A stretch of 64,000 nucleotides of DNA, from positions 248,001 through 312,000 of the forward strand of contig NZ_BMVG01000009.1 in assembly GCF_014650595.1 (NCBI RefSeq), written 5' to 3'. The notes under the pieces were generated by a model, which was not told where the DNA came from, ran no database searches, and saw nothing but the letters and a program-made list of their open reading frames with translations. Origin of the DNA: Streptomyces alanosinicus (GTDB lineage Bacteria; Actinomycetota; Actinomycetes; Streptomycetales; Streptomycetaceae). The position numbers and the translations under genes are program-made. The number at the start of each line of letters is the position of its first letter. Within the stretch, counting starts at the first letter, position 1. This document shows, piece by piece, positions 33,236 to 41,842 of the stretch.

Positions 33236-33253
33236 CCAGCGCGGACGCCTTGC

Positions 33254-33259
33254 GATAAT
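33254..33259 (+). promoter_or_regulatory. -10 element of a leaderless LysR gene
   Basis: GATAAT lies 7 nt before ATG 33267, and no ribosome site precedes the ATG. Transcription would start at or next to the A of the start codon, giving a leaderless mRNA. Confidence 0.55.
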
Positions 33260-33266
33260 TGACCGC

Positions 33267-34172
33267 ATGATCGAGGCGCGGCGGCTCCACATCCTCCGTG
33301 CGGTGGCCGACCACCGCACGGTCACCGCGGCGGCCGCCGCGCTCTATCTCACCCCCTCGGCCGTCTCCCAGCAGCTGACGGCCCTGGAGCAGGAGACCGG
33401 CCACCGGCTGGTCGAGCGCGGCGCCAAGGGCGTACGGCTCACCCCGGCCGGCGAGATCCTGCTCAGCCACACCAACGCGGTCCTCGCCCAGCTGGAGCGC
33501 GCCGAGGCCGAGCTGGCGGCCTATGGCTCCGGCGAGGCAGGCACGGTCACCGTGGCCGCCTTCGCGACCGGGATCGCCCAGGTCGTGGCCCCGGCGGTGG
33601 CCCGGCTCGCGGACACCGCCCCCGGCATACGCATCCGGGTGAAGGACGCGGAGGGTGATGCGAGTCTGCCGATGGTGCTGGACCGGCAGGTCGATGTGGC
33701 GGTCGCCGTGGAGTACCGCGGCGCCCCGCCCGCCGACGACCCCCGGCTCACCCATGTCCCGCTGTACGCCGAGCCGTTCGACGCGGTCGTCCCCCTCGGC
33801 CACCGCCTCGCGGACAGCGCCGAGGTGCCCCTCGCCGAGCTGGCCAAGGACCCCTGGATCGGCCCGTACCCCGGCAATCCCTGTCACGACGTGGTCGTCC
33901 TCGCCTGCGAGAGCGCCGGCTTCCAGCCCCGTCTGGAACATTCCTCCGACGACTTCCGCGCCGTCGTCGCCCTCGCCTCGGCGGGCGCGGGTGTGGCCCT
34001 CGTACCCCGCTCGGCACTGAACGGTATGGACCTGACCCATGTGGTCGTCCGCCCTGTCGACGACGTGGCCCCCACCCGCCGGGTCTTCGCCGCCGTACGG
34101 CGCGGAGCCGAGGGGCATCCGCTGATCCGCCCGGTGCTGGAGGCGCTGGGCAGGGCGGCACACAAGGCGTGA
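33267..34172 (+). CDS. LysR-family transcriptional regulator
   Basis: A 301-residue regulator. The N-terminal winged HTH is LHILRAVADHRTVTAAAAALYLTPSAVSQQLTALEQETGHRLVERGAKGVRLTPAGE. A periplasmic-binding-like effector domain follows: VTVAAFATGIAQVVAPAVARL, ending with AVVALASAGAGVALVPRSAL. It lies 31 nt after kbl in the same direction and may control tdh-kbl, but it has its own -10 element. Confidence 0.9.
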   Translation: MIEARRLHILRAVADHRTVTAAAAALYLTPSAVSQQLTALEQETGHRLVERGAKGVRLTPAGEILLSHTNAVLAQLERAEAELAAYGSGEAGTVTVAAFATGIAQVVAPAVARLADTAPGIRIRVKDAEGDASLPMVLDRQVDVAVAVEYRGAPPADDPRLTHVPLYAEPFDAVVPLGHRLADSAEVPLAELAKDPWIGPYPGNPCHDVVVLACESAGFQPRLEHSSDDFRAVVALASAGAGVALVPRSALNGMDLTHVVVRPVDDVAPTRRVFAAVRRGAEGHPLIRPVLEALGRAAHKA

Positions 34173-34383
34173 CCTCACCGTTTGGTGGTGCTGTTGAACA
34201 GCGAGCGCGACCTGACGTAGCCGGCCGGCACGAACGCCGCGCCGAGGGAGGGTGCTCATCGCAGGGTCTCCTTGACGTGGAGCGGGGAGGCGGCGGTGCT
34301 GTCGCCGTGATGGTGCCGTCCGTGCGGCGTACGGGACAGCGGCTCGCGGGTGACTGTCAGTGGCAGGGGCTACGGTGCGTCGC
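34173..34383. other. Intergenic stretch with a possible gene remnant
   Basis: On the minus strand 34173-34230 reads AAFVPAGYVRSRSLFNSTTKR then stop, a protein-like C-terminus with no intact gene upstream (an in-frame TGA lies just before it). It may be the tail of a decayed gene. Near the plus-strand gene that follows, TACGGT (34371-34376) is a -10 candidate. Confidence 0.25.
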
Positions 34384-34743
34384 ATGCCCGACGCTGAAGA
34401 CGTACGCCGTATCGCCCTGTCCCTGCCGGACACCACGGAGAAGGTCGCCTGGAGCATGCCCACGTTCCGGGTGGCCGGGAAGATGTTCGCGACCCTCCCC
34501 GAGGACGAGACGTCCATTGCCGTGCGCTGCCCCAAGGAGGAGCGCGACGAACTGGTGATGGCCGAGCCGGAGAAGTTCTGGATCGCCGGCCACGAGGCCC
34601 AGTTCGCCTGGGTCAGAGCCCGCCTCGCCGCGCTGGAGGACGAGGACGAACTGCGGGCCATCCTCGCCGACTCCTGGCGGCAGGCCGCCCCGCCCCGACT
34701 CCTGGACGCCTACCCCGAGTTGGGGCTGCCGTCCGGGGAGTGA
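34384..34743 (+). CDS. MmcQ/YjbR-family DNA-binding-fold protein
   Basis: A 119-residue protein: DVRRIALSLPDTTEKVAWSMPTFRVAGKMFATLPEDETSIAVRCPKEERDELVMAEPEKFWIAGHEAQFAWVRARLAALEDEDELRAILADSWRQAAP. The pattern matches the YjbR fold. ATG 34384 is chosen over GTG 34360 because TACGGT lies 7 nt before it and no ribosome site is seen, so the transcript is likely leaderless. The cellular role is unknown. Confidence 0.8.
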   Translation: MPDAEDVRRIALSLPDTTEKVAWSMPTFRVAGKMFATLPEDETSIAVRCPKEERDELVMAEPEKFWIAGHEAQFAWVRARLAALEDEDELRAILADSWRQAAPPRLLDAYPELGLPSGE

Positions 34744-34822
34744 AGTCCCCGGCGCGGACACGCCGGCCGGACGTCGGGGTGCCGCCGAGGGCGGCCGGAG
34801 CCACCGGTGCCGCCCCGCGCGG

Positions 34823-35803
34823 CTACACGCGGGCGGTCGCCCGGCCCGCTCCCACGAACCCGCCGATCCGCTCCCTCAGGCCGTGCGCGTCCAGCCCGTG
34901 CGCGGCCACATGCTCCTCGACGGTGCCGTAGCGGCGCAGCTCGCGGCGGCCGACGCCGAGGCCCAGCACCCGGTGCGGCAGGTCCGCGAGAGCCTCGCTC
35001 ACCGCGGCCGTCGAGGTGCCCGCGAGGTACGGCTCGACCAGGACGACATCGGTGCCCGCCGCCTGCGCGGCCCGGCGCAGCCCAGCCGCGTCGAAGGGCC
35101 GCACGGTCGTCGCGTACAGGACGGTCACGTCCAGGCCCGCCGTGGCGGCGAGGACCGCGTCGAGCACCGGGCCCACGGCGACGACCACACCGGCACGGCC
35201 CTCGCGGACCGTGACGAAGTGCCGGCCGTCGATCACCCGACCCTGCCGGTTGGACTGCACAGACAGCCGTACGTACACCTTGTCGTCGCCCGCGGCGACC
35301 GCGTGATGCAGCAGGGTCTCCGCCTCGTCCGGATGCCCGGGCACATGCACGGTCCAGCCGTCCAGTGTGTCGAGCAGCGCCACATCGCCCGGGGCCATAT
35401 GGGTGTAGCCACCGGCTGGCCAGTCGAAGGAGGCGGCCGCGCTCACCAGCACCGCCCCCGTGTCCTGGTGCCCGAGATCCAGCTTGACCTGCTCGAACGG
35501 CCGCTCCACCAGGAAGCTGGCGAAGGTGTGCACCACGGGCCGCAGCCCGGTCAGCGCCAGCCCCGCCGCCGCGCCGACCAGCAGCTGCTCGCGGATGCCG
35601 ACATTGACGACCCGGTCGGGATGGCGGGCGATCGCCTCACGGAAGCCGTCCTTGCCGATCTCGGCGAGGACCACCGCGACGCGCGGGTCCTCGTCCAGCA
35701 GCCGGGAGATGACGGGGGCGAAACGGTCACGCATGGTGTCCACGACAAAGGACCCTTTCCCATCGGAACTACCAGCCGGATGCGAGGGGGTGAACGAGGA
35801 CAT
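34823..35803 (-). CDS. Transketolase, C-terminal subunit
   Basis: A 326-residue pyrimidine-binding plus C-terminal transketolase part: VAVVLAEIGKDGFREAIARHPDRVVNVGIREQLLVGAAAGLALTGLRPVVHTFASFLVERPFEQVKLD, then the third domain (VVVAVGPVLDAVLAAT...). The glutamate in NVGIREQ activates ThDP. Start 35803 shares its A with the stop of the N-terminal subunit (TGATG) with GAAGG upstream; GTG 35743 is an alternative. With the next gene it makes a split transketolase. Confidence 0.87.
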   Translation of the reverse strand: MSSFTPSHPAGSSDGKGSFVVDTMRDRFAPVISRLLDEDPRVAVVLAEIGKDGFREAIARHPDRVVNVGIREQLLVGAAAGLALTGLRPVVHTFASFLVERPFEQVKLDLGHQDTGAVLVSAAASFDWPAGGYTHMAPGDVALLDTLDGWTVHVPGHPDEAETLLHHAVAAGDDKVYVRLSVQSNRQGRVIDGRHFVTVREGRAGVVVAVGPVLDAVLAATAGLDVTVLYATTVRPFDAAGLRRAAQAAGTDVVLVEPYLAGTSTAAVSEALADLPHRVLGLGVGRRELRRYGTVEEHVAAHGLDAHGLRERIGGFVGAGRATARV

Positions 35804-36510
35804 CAGCCGGCCTTCGGCTCGACCCGGGCCACGACCACATGCGGCCGGCCTGGGTGCGCGGCGGTGAACGCGGCGTGCAGGGCCTCGTGATCGCGCCCGT
35901 CGACGCTCACCGCCGACCAGCCGGCCGCCTCGAACCGGGCCGCGATCCCGCCGGGCCGGGCATGGCTGGCGGAGGAGTTGTCGACGACGATCGTGTGCAG
36001 CCGCTCCAGTCCGGCGGGCCCGGCGAAGGCGATCGCCTCGTGGTTGCTGCCCTCGTCCAGCTCGGCGTCCCCGATCAGCACCCAGACCGCCGGATCATGC
36101 AGCCCCTGCGCCCGCAGTCCCAGCGCGCTGCCCACCGCGATCGGCAGCCCGTGCCCCAGCGAACCACTGCCGATCTCGGCCCCCGGCACCAGCACCCGGT
36201 CCGGGTGATGCCCGAGCGGGGAGTCGTACGCCCCGAACCCGGGCAGCCAGTCCGCCGGCACGAACCCCTTCGCGGCCAGCACCGCGTAGTACGCCATGGG
36301 GCCGTGCCCCTTGCTCAGCAGGAACCGGTCGCGGGCGGGGTCCTCCCGCCGCTCCGGGGTGACCCGGAGCACCCGGTCGTAGAGCACCCACAGCACGTCC
36401 AGGGTGGAGGTGGCCGCCGGTCCGTGCTTCTCGTCGCCCGTCATCAGGCTCATCAGTCCGGGCAGGTCGTCGTAGCCGTACGTCCGGCTGTCGTGCGCAG
36501 TCGTCGTCAT
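35803..36510 (-). CDS. Transketolase, N-terminal (thiamine-diphosphate) subunit
   Basis: A 235-residue ThDP-binding half: RFLLSKGHGPMAYYAVLAAKG, GSLGHGLPIAVGSALGLR and the metal/ThDP motif GDAELDEGSNHEAIAFAGPAGLERLHTIVVDN. It is shorter than usual (about 270-280 for stand-alone halves) but complete in its motifs. It is the first gene of a coupled two-gene operon. The pair may serve a pentose or secondary-metabolite pathway; the substrate is not evident. Confidence 0.87.
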   Translation of the reverse strand: MTTTAHDSRTYGYDDLPGLMSLMTGDEKHGPAATSTLDVLWVLYDRVLRVTPERREDPARDRFLLSKGHGPMAYYAVLAAKGFVPADWLPGFGAYDSPLGHHPDRVLVPGAEIGSGSLGHGLPIAVGSALGLRAQGLHDPAVWVLIGDAELDEGSNHEAIAFAGPAGLERLHTIVVDNSSASHARPGGIAARFEAAGWSAVSVDGRDHEALHAAFTAAHPGRPHVVVARVEPKAG

Positions 36511-36635
36511 GCCGATGATCGTGCAACCTCAACCAAGCTTGAGGTCAACCGGGAAAGTGGTGCGCGATCACCGAGCGGAGTGCGGTATTGTTTCCCTGCG
36601 CGTTTCGACCGGGGAAACCCCAGGTCAAACGGCAC
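36511..36635 (+). promoter_or_regulatory. Promoter region of tRNA-Pro 1
   Basis: 125 nt between the transketolase start and the tRNA. TATTGT near 36585-36590 (in GCGGTATTGTTTCC) is a -10 candidate. Upstream AACTTGAG-like inverted half-sites (CAACCTCAACCAAGCTTGAGGTC, 36521-36544) contain CTCAA..TTGAG. No ORF is visible. Confidence 0.35.
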
Positions 36636-36709
<74 letters not shown>

Positions 36710-36738
36710 CGGGAGCTTCGCTCCGAAGTCGCAGATGA

Positions 36739-36770
36739 GGGCCCTGTTTCACCTTGGTGAGGCAGGGCCC
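36739..36770 (+). terminator. Terminator supplied to tRNA-Pro 1 by the island
   Basis: GGGCCCTG (36739-36746) pairs with CAGGGCCC (36763-36770), with further pairing inside (TTTCACC/GGTGAGG), followed by TTGATCATT. The same hairpin occurs after the second tRNA-Pro (57769-57803 region), so it belongs to the element end. Confidence 0.75.
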
Positions 36771-36922
36771 TTGATCATTCCCACGGGCTGTCGTGTCGCA
36801 TTTGGTCACAAACGCCTGACGATCTCCGTCCACTCTGTCTGCGTTCGTGATCCACTAGATAAGCCCAAGCAACCGGAGTCAGTCCCATCTGATGGGCTAC
36901 CCGGAGAAGGCTGATGAACTAG

Positions 36923-38603
36923 CCTCGGCGTTTCGCCGGGTGCGGCTGCCGATGAGGGCTTAAACGCGAAAGTGCCGTCCTGACCTGGGACGATGAACCT
37001 TGCTGAGGGGTTCTGTCGGTCCAAGCGGAGGGCACTTTCTACGTGCAGGTTATCGGTTCGCGTCCCAAGGTCCATGTCACCGCGGACGGTTCGGGGGTGG
37101 TCGGGCATGCCGGTGCCCGTCTGCTGGCCGATCTCGCCGATGCGACCGGCTTGACGGCCGCGTACTCCACAGCTCTGGGGTCGTTGCGGCCACGCGGGAC
37201 CGGCCATGATCCGGGCCGGACCGCCGTGGACCTCGCGGTGATGCTCGCCGACGGCGGCGAGACCATCACGGCCCTGGCCGTGCTGCGCGACCAGGGCGAC
37301 GTCTTCGGCCCGGTGGCCTCCACGCCCACGGCCTGGCGACTGCTCGCTGACATCGACGGGACCGTACTGCCCCGATTGCGGTCCGCCCGTGCTGCCGCGC
37401 GGGAGACGGGCCTGGCTGCAGAGCGCCGAAGGAGGCAAGGACATTCCCGCGGCGACGGCCGGCGGACGCGCGATACCCGGCCTGATCCTGGACCTGGACG
37501 CCACGTTGGTGGCCTGCCACTCGGAGAAGGAGCAGGCCGCCGCTACCTACAAGGGCGGCTTCGGCTTCCACCCATTGCTGTGCTTCCTGGCCAACACCGG
37601 CGAGGCGCTGGCGGGCAGACTGCGGCCCGGAAACGCCGGAGCGAACACCGCGAGTGATCACATCGCGGTGCTGGATGACGCGCTCGCCCAGCTTCCCGAC
37701 GCCCACCGCTACGGCACCGACCTGCTCGTCCGTGCCGACAGCGCCGGGTCGGCGAAAGCCTTCCTCACCCACATCCGCGATCTGCGCGCGTGGGGAATCC
37801 GTACGCACTTCTCGGTCGGCCCCGCCGTCACCGAACCGCTTCGCCGGGCAATCCGCACCCTCCCCCAACGCCTCTGGCACCCAGCGCTCAACCGGGACGG
37901 CTCCCTGCGCGAGGGTGCCGAGGTCGCCGAGCTGACCGGCATGGTCGACCTGCCCGGCTACCCGGAAGGCACCCGGATCATCGCCCGTCGTGAGCGCCCG
38001 CACCCCGGAACCCAGCTGTCCCTGTTCGACCAGGACGAGGGGCTGCGACACCAGGTCTTTCTCACCGACACCCCCATCGCCGGCGGCGGCTCCGCTCAAT
38101 TCCTGGAGGTCCGTCACCGTGGGCACGCAGTCGTCGAAGTCCGCATCCGCTGCGGCAAGACCACCGGCTTCGGGCGCTTTCCCTCCCGCCACTTCGCCGT
38201 CAACACTGTCTGGCTCGAACTCTCGCTGACCGCGATCGACCTACTCGCCTGGACCCGCGTCCTGCTGCTGGACGGCGACCTCGCCGACGACGAGCCGAAG
38301 AAGCTCCGCTACCGACTGCTGCACGTCGCCGCCCGGCTCACCCGCGGTGGCCGCCGCCTCTGCCTGCGGATCTGCGCGACCTGGCCCTGGAGAAACGAGT
38401 TGGTCACAGCCTTCCACCGGTTGGCAGCCCTGCCTCGTCCGGCCGGCTGACAACCAGTCCACCCTCCCCGCCCACGACCAGAAGGACCTCGGAGGCCCCG
38501 GCCACTGCGCCGGGCCCTCATCACGCCCACAGCCGAAAACACCCGGAACAACCAGCAGTTGAGGACCAACCACAGCTCACCAACGTCAACTGAAACGCCG
38601 AGG
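36923..38603 (+). mobile_element. IS1380-family insertion sequence with 4-bp CTAG duplication
   Basis: Terminal inverted repeats are CCTCGGCGTTTC (36923-36934) and GAAACGCCGAGG (38592-38603), 12 bp perfect. Both are flanked by CTAG (36919-36922 and 38604-38607), a target-site duplication. The length is 1681 bp, right for the family. It holds one transposase frame broken once. The intact ends and duplication show a fairly recent insertion into the island. Confidence 0.85.
37043..38450 (+). pseudogene. IS1380-family transposase with one frameshift
   Basis: The N-terminal part (37043 to about 37410) reads HVTADGSGVVGHAGARLLADLADATGLT and TPTAWRLLADID. From about 37410 the frame moves by +1 into WLQSAEGGKDIPAATAGGRAIPGLILDLDATLVACHSEKEQAAATYKGGFGFHPLLCFLANTGEAL, then RADSAGSAKAFLTHI and on to 38450. 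The DLDATLV and DSAG segments carry DDE acidic residues. The shift lies around CGGGAGACGGGCC (37400-37412). IS1380 elements are not known to use programmed shifting, so it is probably inactive, or a sequencing error. Confidence 0.8.
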
Positions 38604-38647
38604 CTAGGCAGTGAAGCGGCGCTCAGCGCGGCCGACGACATCTGACA

Positions 38648-38900
38648 TTGGGTGCGACGAGGCTGCGCCGTTCTGCCCAGATCACGGAGGATCATCTGGG
38701 TGTCGCCCAATTGGTGCGCGCCGGCTATAGCGACTTGGACCTGAACCACGCGGACCCTGTGATGGTGGCCCTCGCCGCTGACTACGACACCGGCGCGGAA
38801 CTCACGCTTGACGGCGCGATTCCCGGGCTGCGCGCCCGCTGGGTTGGCACATGGCGTTCGGGGTGTTGCCCGACCACCTCCCGACCAGTTTCGGATGGTG
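38648..38900 (+). pseudogene. PIN-domain (VapC-like toxin) remnant
   Basis: YSDLDLNHADPVMVALAADYDTGAELTLD (in frame from 38648) matches the C-terminal half of PIN-domain toxins, where ADPVMVALA carries an acidic active-site residue. After about 38845 the continuation AFGVLPDHLPTSF, typical of the PIN C-terminus, is in the next frame. The N-terminal half is absent. It lies just right of the IS, within the island, and may be a leftover of a toxin-antitoxin pair. Confidence 0.5.
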
Positions 38901-39162
38901 TCTGGCTGTGTCGTCCTATCGATTCCGTCGTTCGTGACGCTCGTATGACGCTCGCGGCCCTCACGGACTCACTGGTTGGGGCGGTAAACCTTCCCTGACC
39001 TGCAATTTCCTGGATGCGACTCCCGGCCGACATCCTTCCGATGACTCATCATGTGGAGTGCGTTGCCACCCTGGCCTTCCGGGGTGGCTGCTGGCTCCCC
39101 TGCCCGGCCACGGTGTTGGCGGGGCCGCGGCCGGAACGGGGATCGTGCTGCCGGGCTGTGGC

Positions 39163-40848
39163 TCAGGCGTCGATGATGACGGGGATGATGAGGGGCTTGC
39201 GGCGGTGGGTGCGGAACGCCCAGTTCGCCACGGCGCGGGCGAGGAGCTGTTCGAGTTGGCGCGCGTCCCCGACGCCTTCCTCGGCCGCGGTGGCCAGGGT
39301 CTTCTCGATGACCGGGATGACCGGCTCGAAGGTGGCGTCGTCGTGCACGAAGCCGCGGGCCAGAAAGTCGGGGGCCTCGGCGAGGGCGCCGGTGTCCGCG
39401 TCGACGATCGCCACCACCGTGACCACGCCTTCGGCGGCGAGGGTGAGACGGTCCTTGAGGGACGCTTCGGTGGCGCCACCGACTTCCATGCCGTCCACGT
39501 AGACGTTGCCGGCGGGGACCTTGCCAGTGATGGACGCGCGCCCGTCGACCAGGTCGACGACGACGCCGTCCTCGGCGATGACGACCCGTTCGGGGTCGAC
39601 ACCGGTACGGATGGCGAGGTCACCGTTGGCCCGCAGGTGGCGCCATTCGCCGTGCACGGGCATGACGTTGCGGGGTTTGACGATGTTGTAGCAGTAGACG
39701 AGTTCGCCGGCGCTGGCGTGCCCGGAGACGTGCACCTTGGCGTTGCCCTTGTGGACCACGTGGGCGCCCCACCGGGTGAGTCCGTTGATCACCCGGTAGA
39801 TGGCGTTCTCGTTGCCGGGGATGAGGGAGCTGGCGAGCAGGACGGTGTCGCCCTTGCCGATGCGGATCATGTGGTCACGGTTGGCCATCCGTGACAGCGC
39901 GGCCATGGGTTCGCCCTGGGAGCCGGTGCACACCAGAGTGATCTTGTGGTCCGGGAGCTTCTCCAACTCCTTCGTGCTCACGACCAGACCGGCGGGGACC
40001 TTCAGGTAGCCCAGGTCACGGGCGATGCCCATGTTACGGACCATCGACCGACCGACGAAGGCGACCTTGCGGCCGTGCTGGTGGGCGGCGTCCAGGACCT
40101 GCTGGATGCGGTGCACGTGGCTGGCGAAGCTGGAGACGATGACCCGGCGCGGCGCGGTGCGCATCACCTGCTCGATCGCCGGGTTCAGCTCCCGCTCGGA
40201 GGTGGTGAAGCCGGGCACTTCGGCGTTGGTGGAGTCGGTGAGGAACAGGTCCACGCCCTCCTCGCCGAGGCGGGCGAAGGCGCGCAGATCGGTGATGCGG
40301 TCGTCGAGAGGAAACTGGTCCATCTTGAAGTCGCCGGTGTGCAGCACCATCCCGGCCCGGGTGCGGATCGCGACCGCGAGGCTGTCGGGGATGGAGTGGT
40401 TGACCGCCACGAACTCGCAGTCGAAGGGCCCGAAGCCACGCCGGTCGCCCTCCCGCACCCGCACCGTGCGCGGCCGGATCCCGTGTTCCTTGAGCTTGGC
40501 CTCCAGGAACGCCAGCGTCAGCTTGGAGCCGACGACGGGAATGTCGGACCGCTCGCGCAGCAGGTACGGCACGCCGCCGATGTGGTCCTCGTGGCCGTGG
40601 GTGAGGACCACGGCGACGACGTCGTCCAGCCGGTCCCGGATCGAGGTGAAGTCCGGCAGGATCACGTCCACCCCGGGCTGGGTCTCCTCGGGGAACAGCA
40701 CGCCGCAGTCGACGATGAGCAGCTTGCCGGCGTGCTCGAAGACGGTCATGTTGCGGCCGATCTCACCCAGGCCGCCCAGGGCGATGACCCGCAGCCCTCC
40801 TTCGGGAAGGGGCGGCGCGGCTTTCAGCTCGGGGTGCGGATGACTCAT
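39163..40848 (-). CDS. Ribonuclease J (accessory paralogue carried by the island)
   Basis: A 561-residue metallo-beta-lactamase/beta-CASP ribonuclease, full length. The metal motif is THGHEDHIGG (His84, His86, Asp88, His89), with HTGDFKMDQ, TDSTNAE, CTGSQGEPMAALSRMANRDH and SGHASAGEL following. It degrades or processes RNA 5'-3' and endonucleolytically. All motifs are intact, but the sequence departs in many places from the housekeeping Streptomyces RNase J as I remember it, so it is probably a second copy. ATG 40848 (MSHPHPEL) is chosen; ATG 40887 is in frame with AAGGAG about 12 nt upstream and would add 13 residues. It is cargo of the tRNA-Pro island. Confidence 0.9.
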   Translation of the reverse strand: MSHPHPELKAAPPLPEGGLRVIALGGLGEIGRNMTVFEHAGKLLIVDCGVLFPEETQPGVDVILPDFTSIRDRLDDVVAVVLTHGHEDHIGGVPYLLRERSDIPVVGSKLTLAFLEAKLKEHGIRPRTVRVREGDRRGFGPFDCEFVAVNHSIPDSLAVAIRTRAGMVLHTGDFKMDQFPLDDRITDLRAFARLGEEGVDLFLTDSTNAEVPGFTTSERELNPAIEQVMRTAPRRVIVSSFASHVHRIQQVLDAAHQHGRKVAFVGRSMVRNMGIARDLGYLKVPAGLVVSTKELEKLPDHKITLVCTGSQGEPMAALSRMANRDHMIRIGKGDTVLLASSLIPGNENAIYRVINGLTRWGAHVVHKGNAKVHVSGHASAGELVYCYNIVKPRNVMPVHGEWRHLRANGDLAIRTGVDPERVVIAEDGVVVDLVDGRASITGKVPAGNVYVDGMEVGGATEASLKDRLTLAAEGVVTVVAIVDADTGALAEAPDFLARGFVHDDATFEPVIPVIEKTLATAAEEGVGDARQLEQLLARAVANWAFRTHRRKPLIIPVIIDA

Positions 40849-40919
40849 ACCCTGACGGTACCCGGAGAGCGGGACAGGGTGATCCATCGCCTGTGTGATC
40901 TCCTTTCCTGATGGAGCAG

Positions 40920-40938
40920 GGCACCCGCAGTGGGTGCC
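40920..40938 (-). promoter_or_regulatory. 5'-leader hairpin of the RNase J gene
   Basis: GGCACCC/GGGTGCC with a 5-nt loop lies about 33-51 nt upstream of the in-frame ATG 40887 on the minus strand, followed by AAGGAG. It may be an mRNA-end structure or a self-cleavage target. The rest of 40939-41353 shows no gene. Confidence 0.35.
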
Positions 40939-41353
40939 TCGGCACGATCGGAGCACGCCGGCGGCCGGAACGGGGAGTGGTGAAAGCGGTGCCACCTTCC
41001 CTGACCGAACCGTTCGCCCGGTGCTGGAGACGATCTCGTGCGCCCTGCCGTGTTCTCCGGCGTTCGCTGCCTCCCGATGGGCCTCGGCACTGGTCCACTC
41101 GAAGTAGTCGAGACGCGAGTGCCGTCGGCGCTCAGGAGCAAGTGGGCCGAGAGAGCCCCGAGGCAGCTTCCTTCGCCGGGCAGACAGATGGCGGTGCCCC
41201 CGAAGCGCTGCTGCTGGCGGGTGGCCGTTTCGGCGGCAGTGACGTGGCCGATCGGGGCCTGCGGCGAGCGGTTCCCGGGAGCGGTGCGGGAACGCCTGCC
41301 CGAGCAGCCGACCCGCCGCACGAAGGCATTCCCCGGTGCGAAATACTCTCCCG

Positions 41354-41842
41354 ATGAGTTCACGGACCTCCCCGGTCAGCCAGCCGATCACGATACGGAG
41401 GGCCGTCGCGCGGGATGCGAAACGGCTCACGCGGCTCGTGCGTGGTTCAGGCGCCTACCAGGGTAAGTACGCAGCCGCAGTCGCGGGCTACCGGGTCGGT
41501 CCTGATTACATCGAGGCCCACCGCGCCTTTGTGGCCGTCGGCGTCGACGGGCACGGAGGCCGGGTCCTCGGGTTCTACTCGCTCGTCCTCGCTCCACCGG
41601 AGCTCGACCTGCTGTTCGTCGCCGACGACGTGCAAGGGCGGGGTATTGGACGGCTACTCGTCGCGCACATGCAGTCCGAGGCCCGTGCCGCCGGGATCGA
41701 CCGTCTCAAGGTCGTGTCGCACCGTCCCGCCGAGGACTTCTACCACCGCGTCGGTGCGGTGCGGACCGGGACCGCGTTCGCGAACCCGCCCGCCGTGCCA
41801 TGGGACCGTCCCGAATTCGAGTTTCGCATTCCTTCGGGATGA
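41354..41842 (+). CDS. GNAT-family N-acetyltransferase
   Basis: A 162-residue acetyltransferase: ITIRRAVARDAKRLTRLVRGSGAYQGKYAAAVAGYRVG, LGFYSLVLAPPELDLLFVADDVQGRGIGRLLVAHMQSEARAAG (acetyl-CoA site with Q/RGxGxG/A) and VVSHRPAEDFYHRVGAVRTG. ATG 41354 is preferred over GTG 41336; TACTCT just upstream may be a -10 element. The substrate is unknown. It is divergent from RNase J inside the island. Confidence 0.82.
   Translation: MSSRTSPVSQPITIRRAVARDAKRLTRLVRGSGAYQGKYAAAVAGYRVGPDYIEAHRAFVAVGVDGHGGRVLGFYSLVLAPPELDLLFVADDVQGRGIGRLLVAHMQSEARAAGIDRLKVVSHRPAEDFYHRVGAVRTGTAFANPPAVPWDRPEFEFRIPSG

Noticed and set aside
37043..37657. Programmed frameshift product of the IS1380 transposase
   Set aside because: The family normally has a single uninterrupted transposase, and no classic slippery motif is at the junction; simple mutation or sequence error is more likely.
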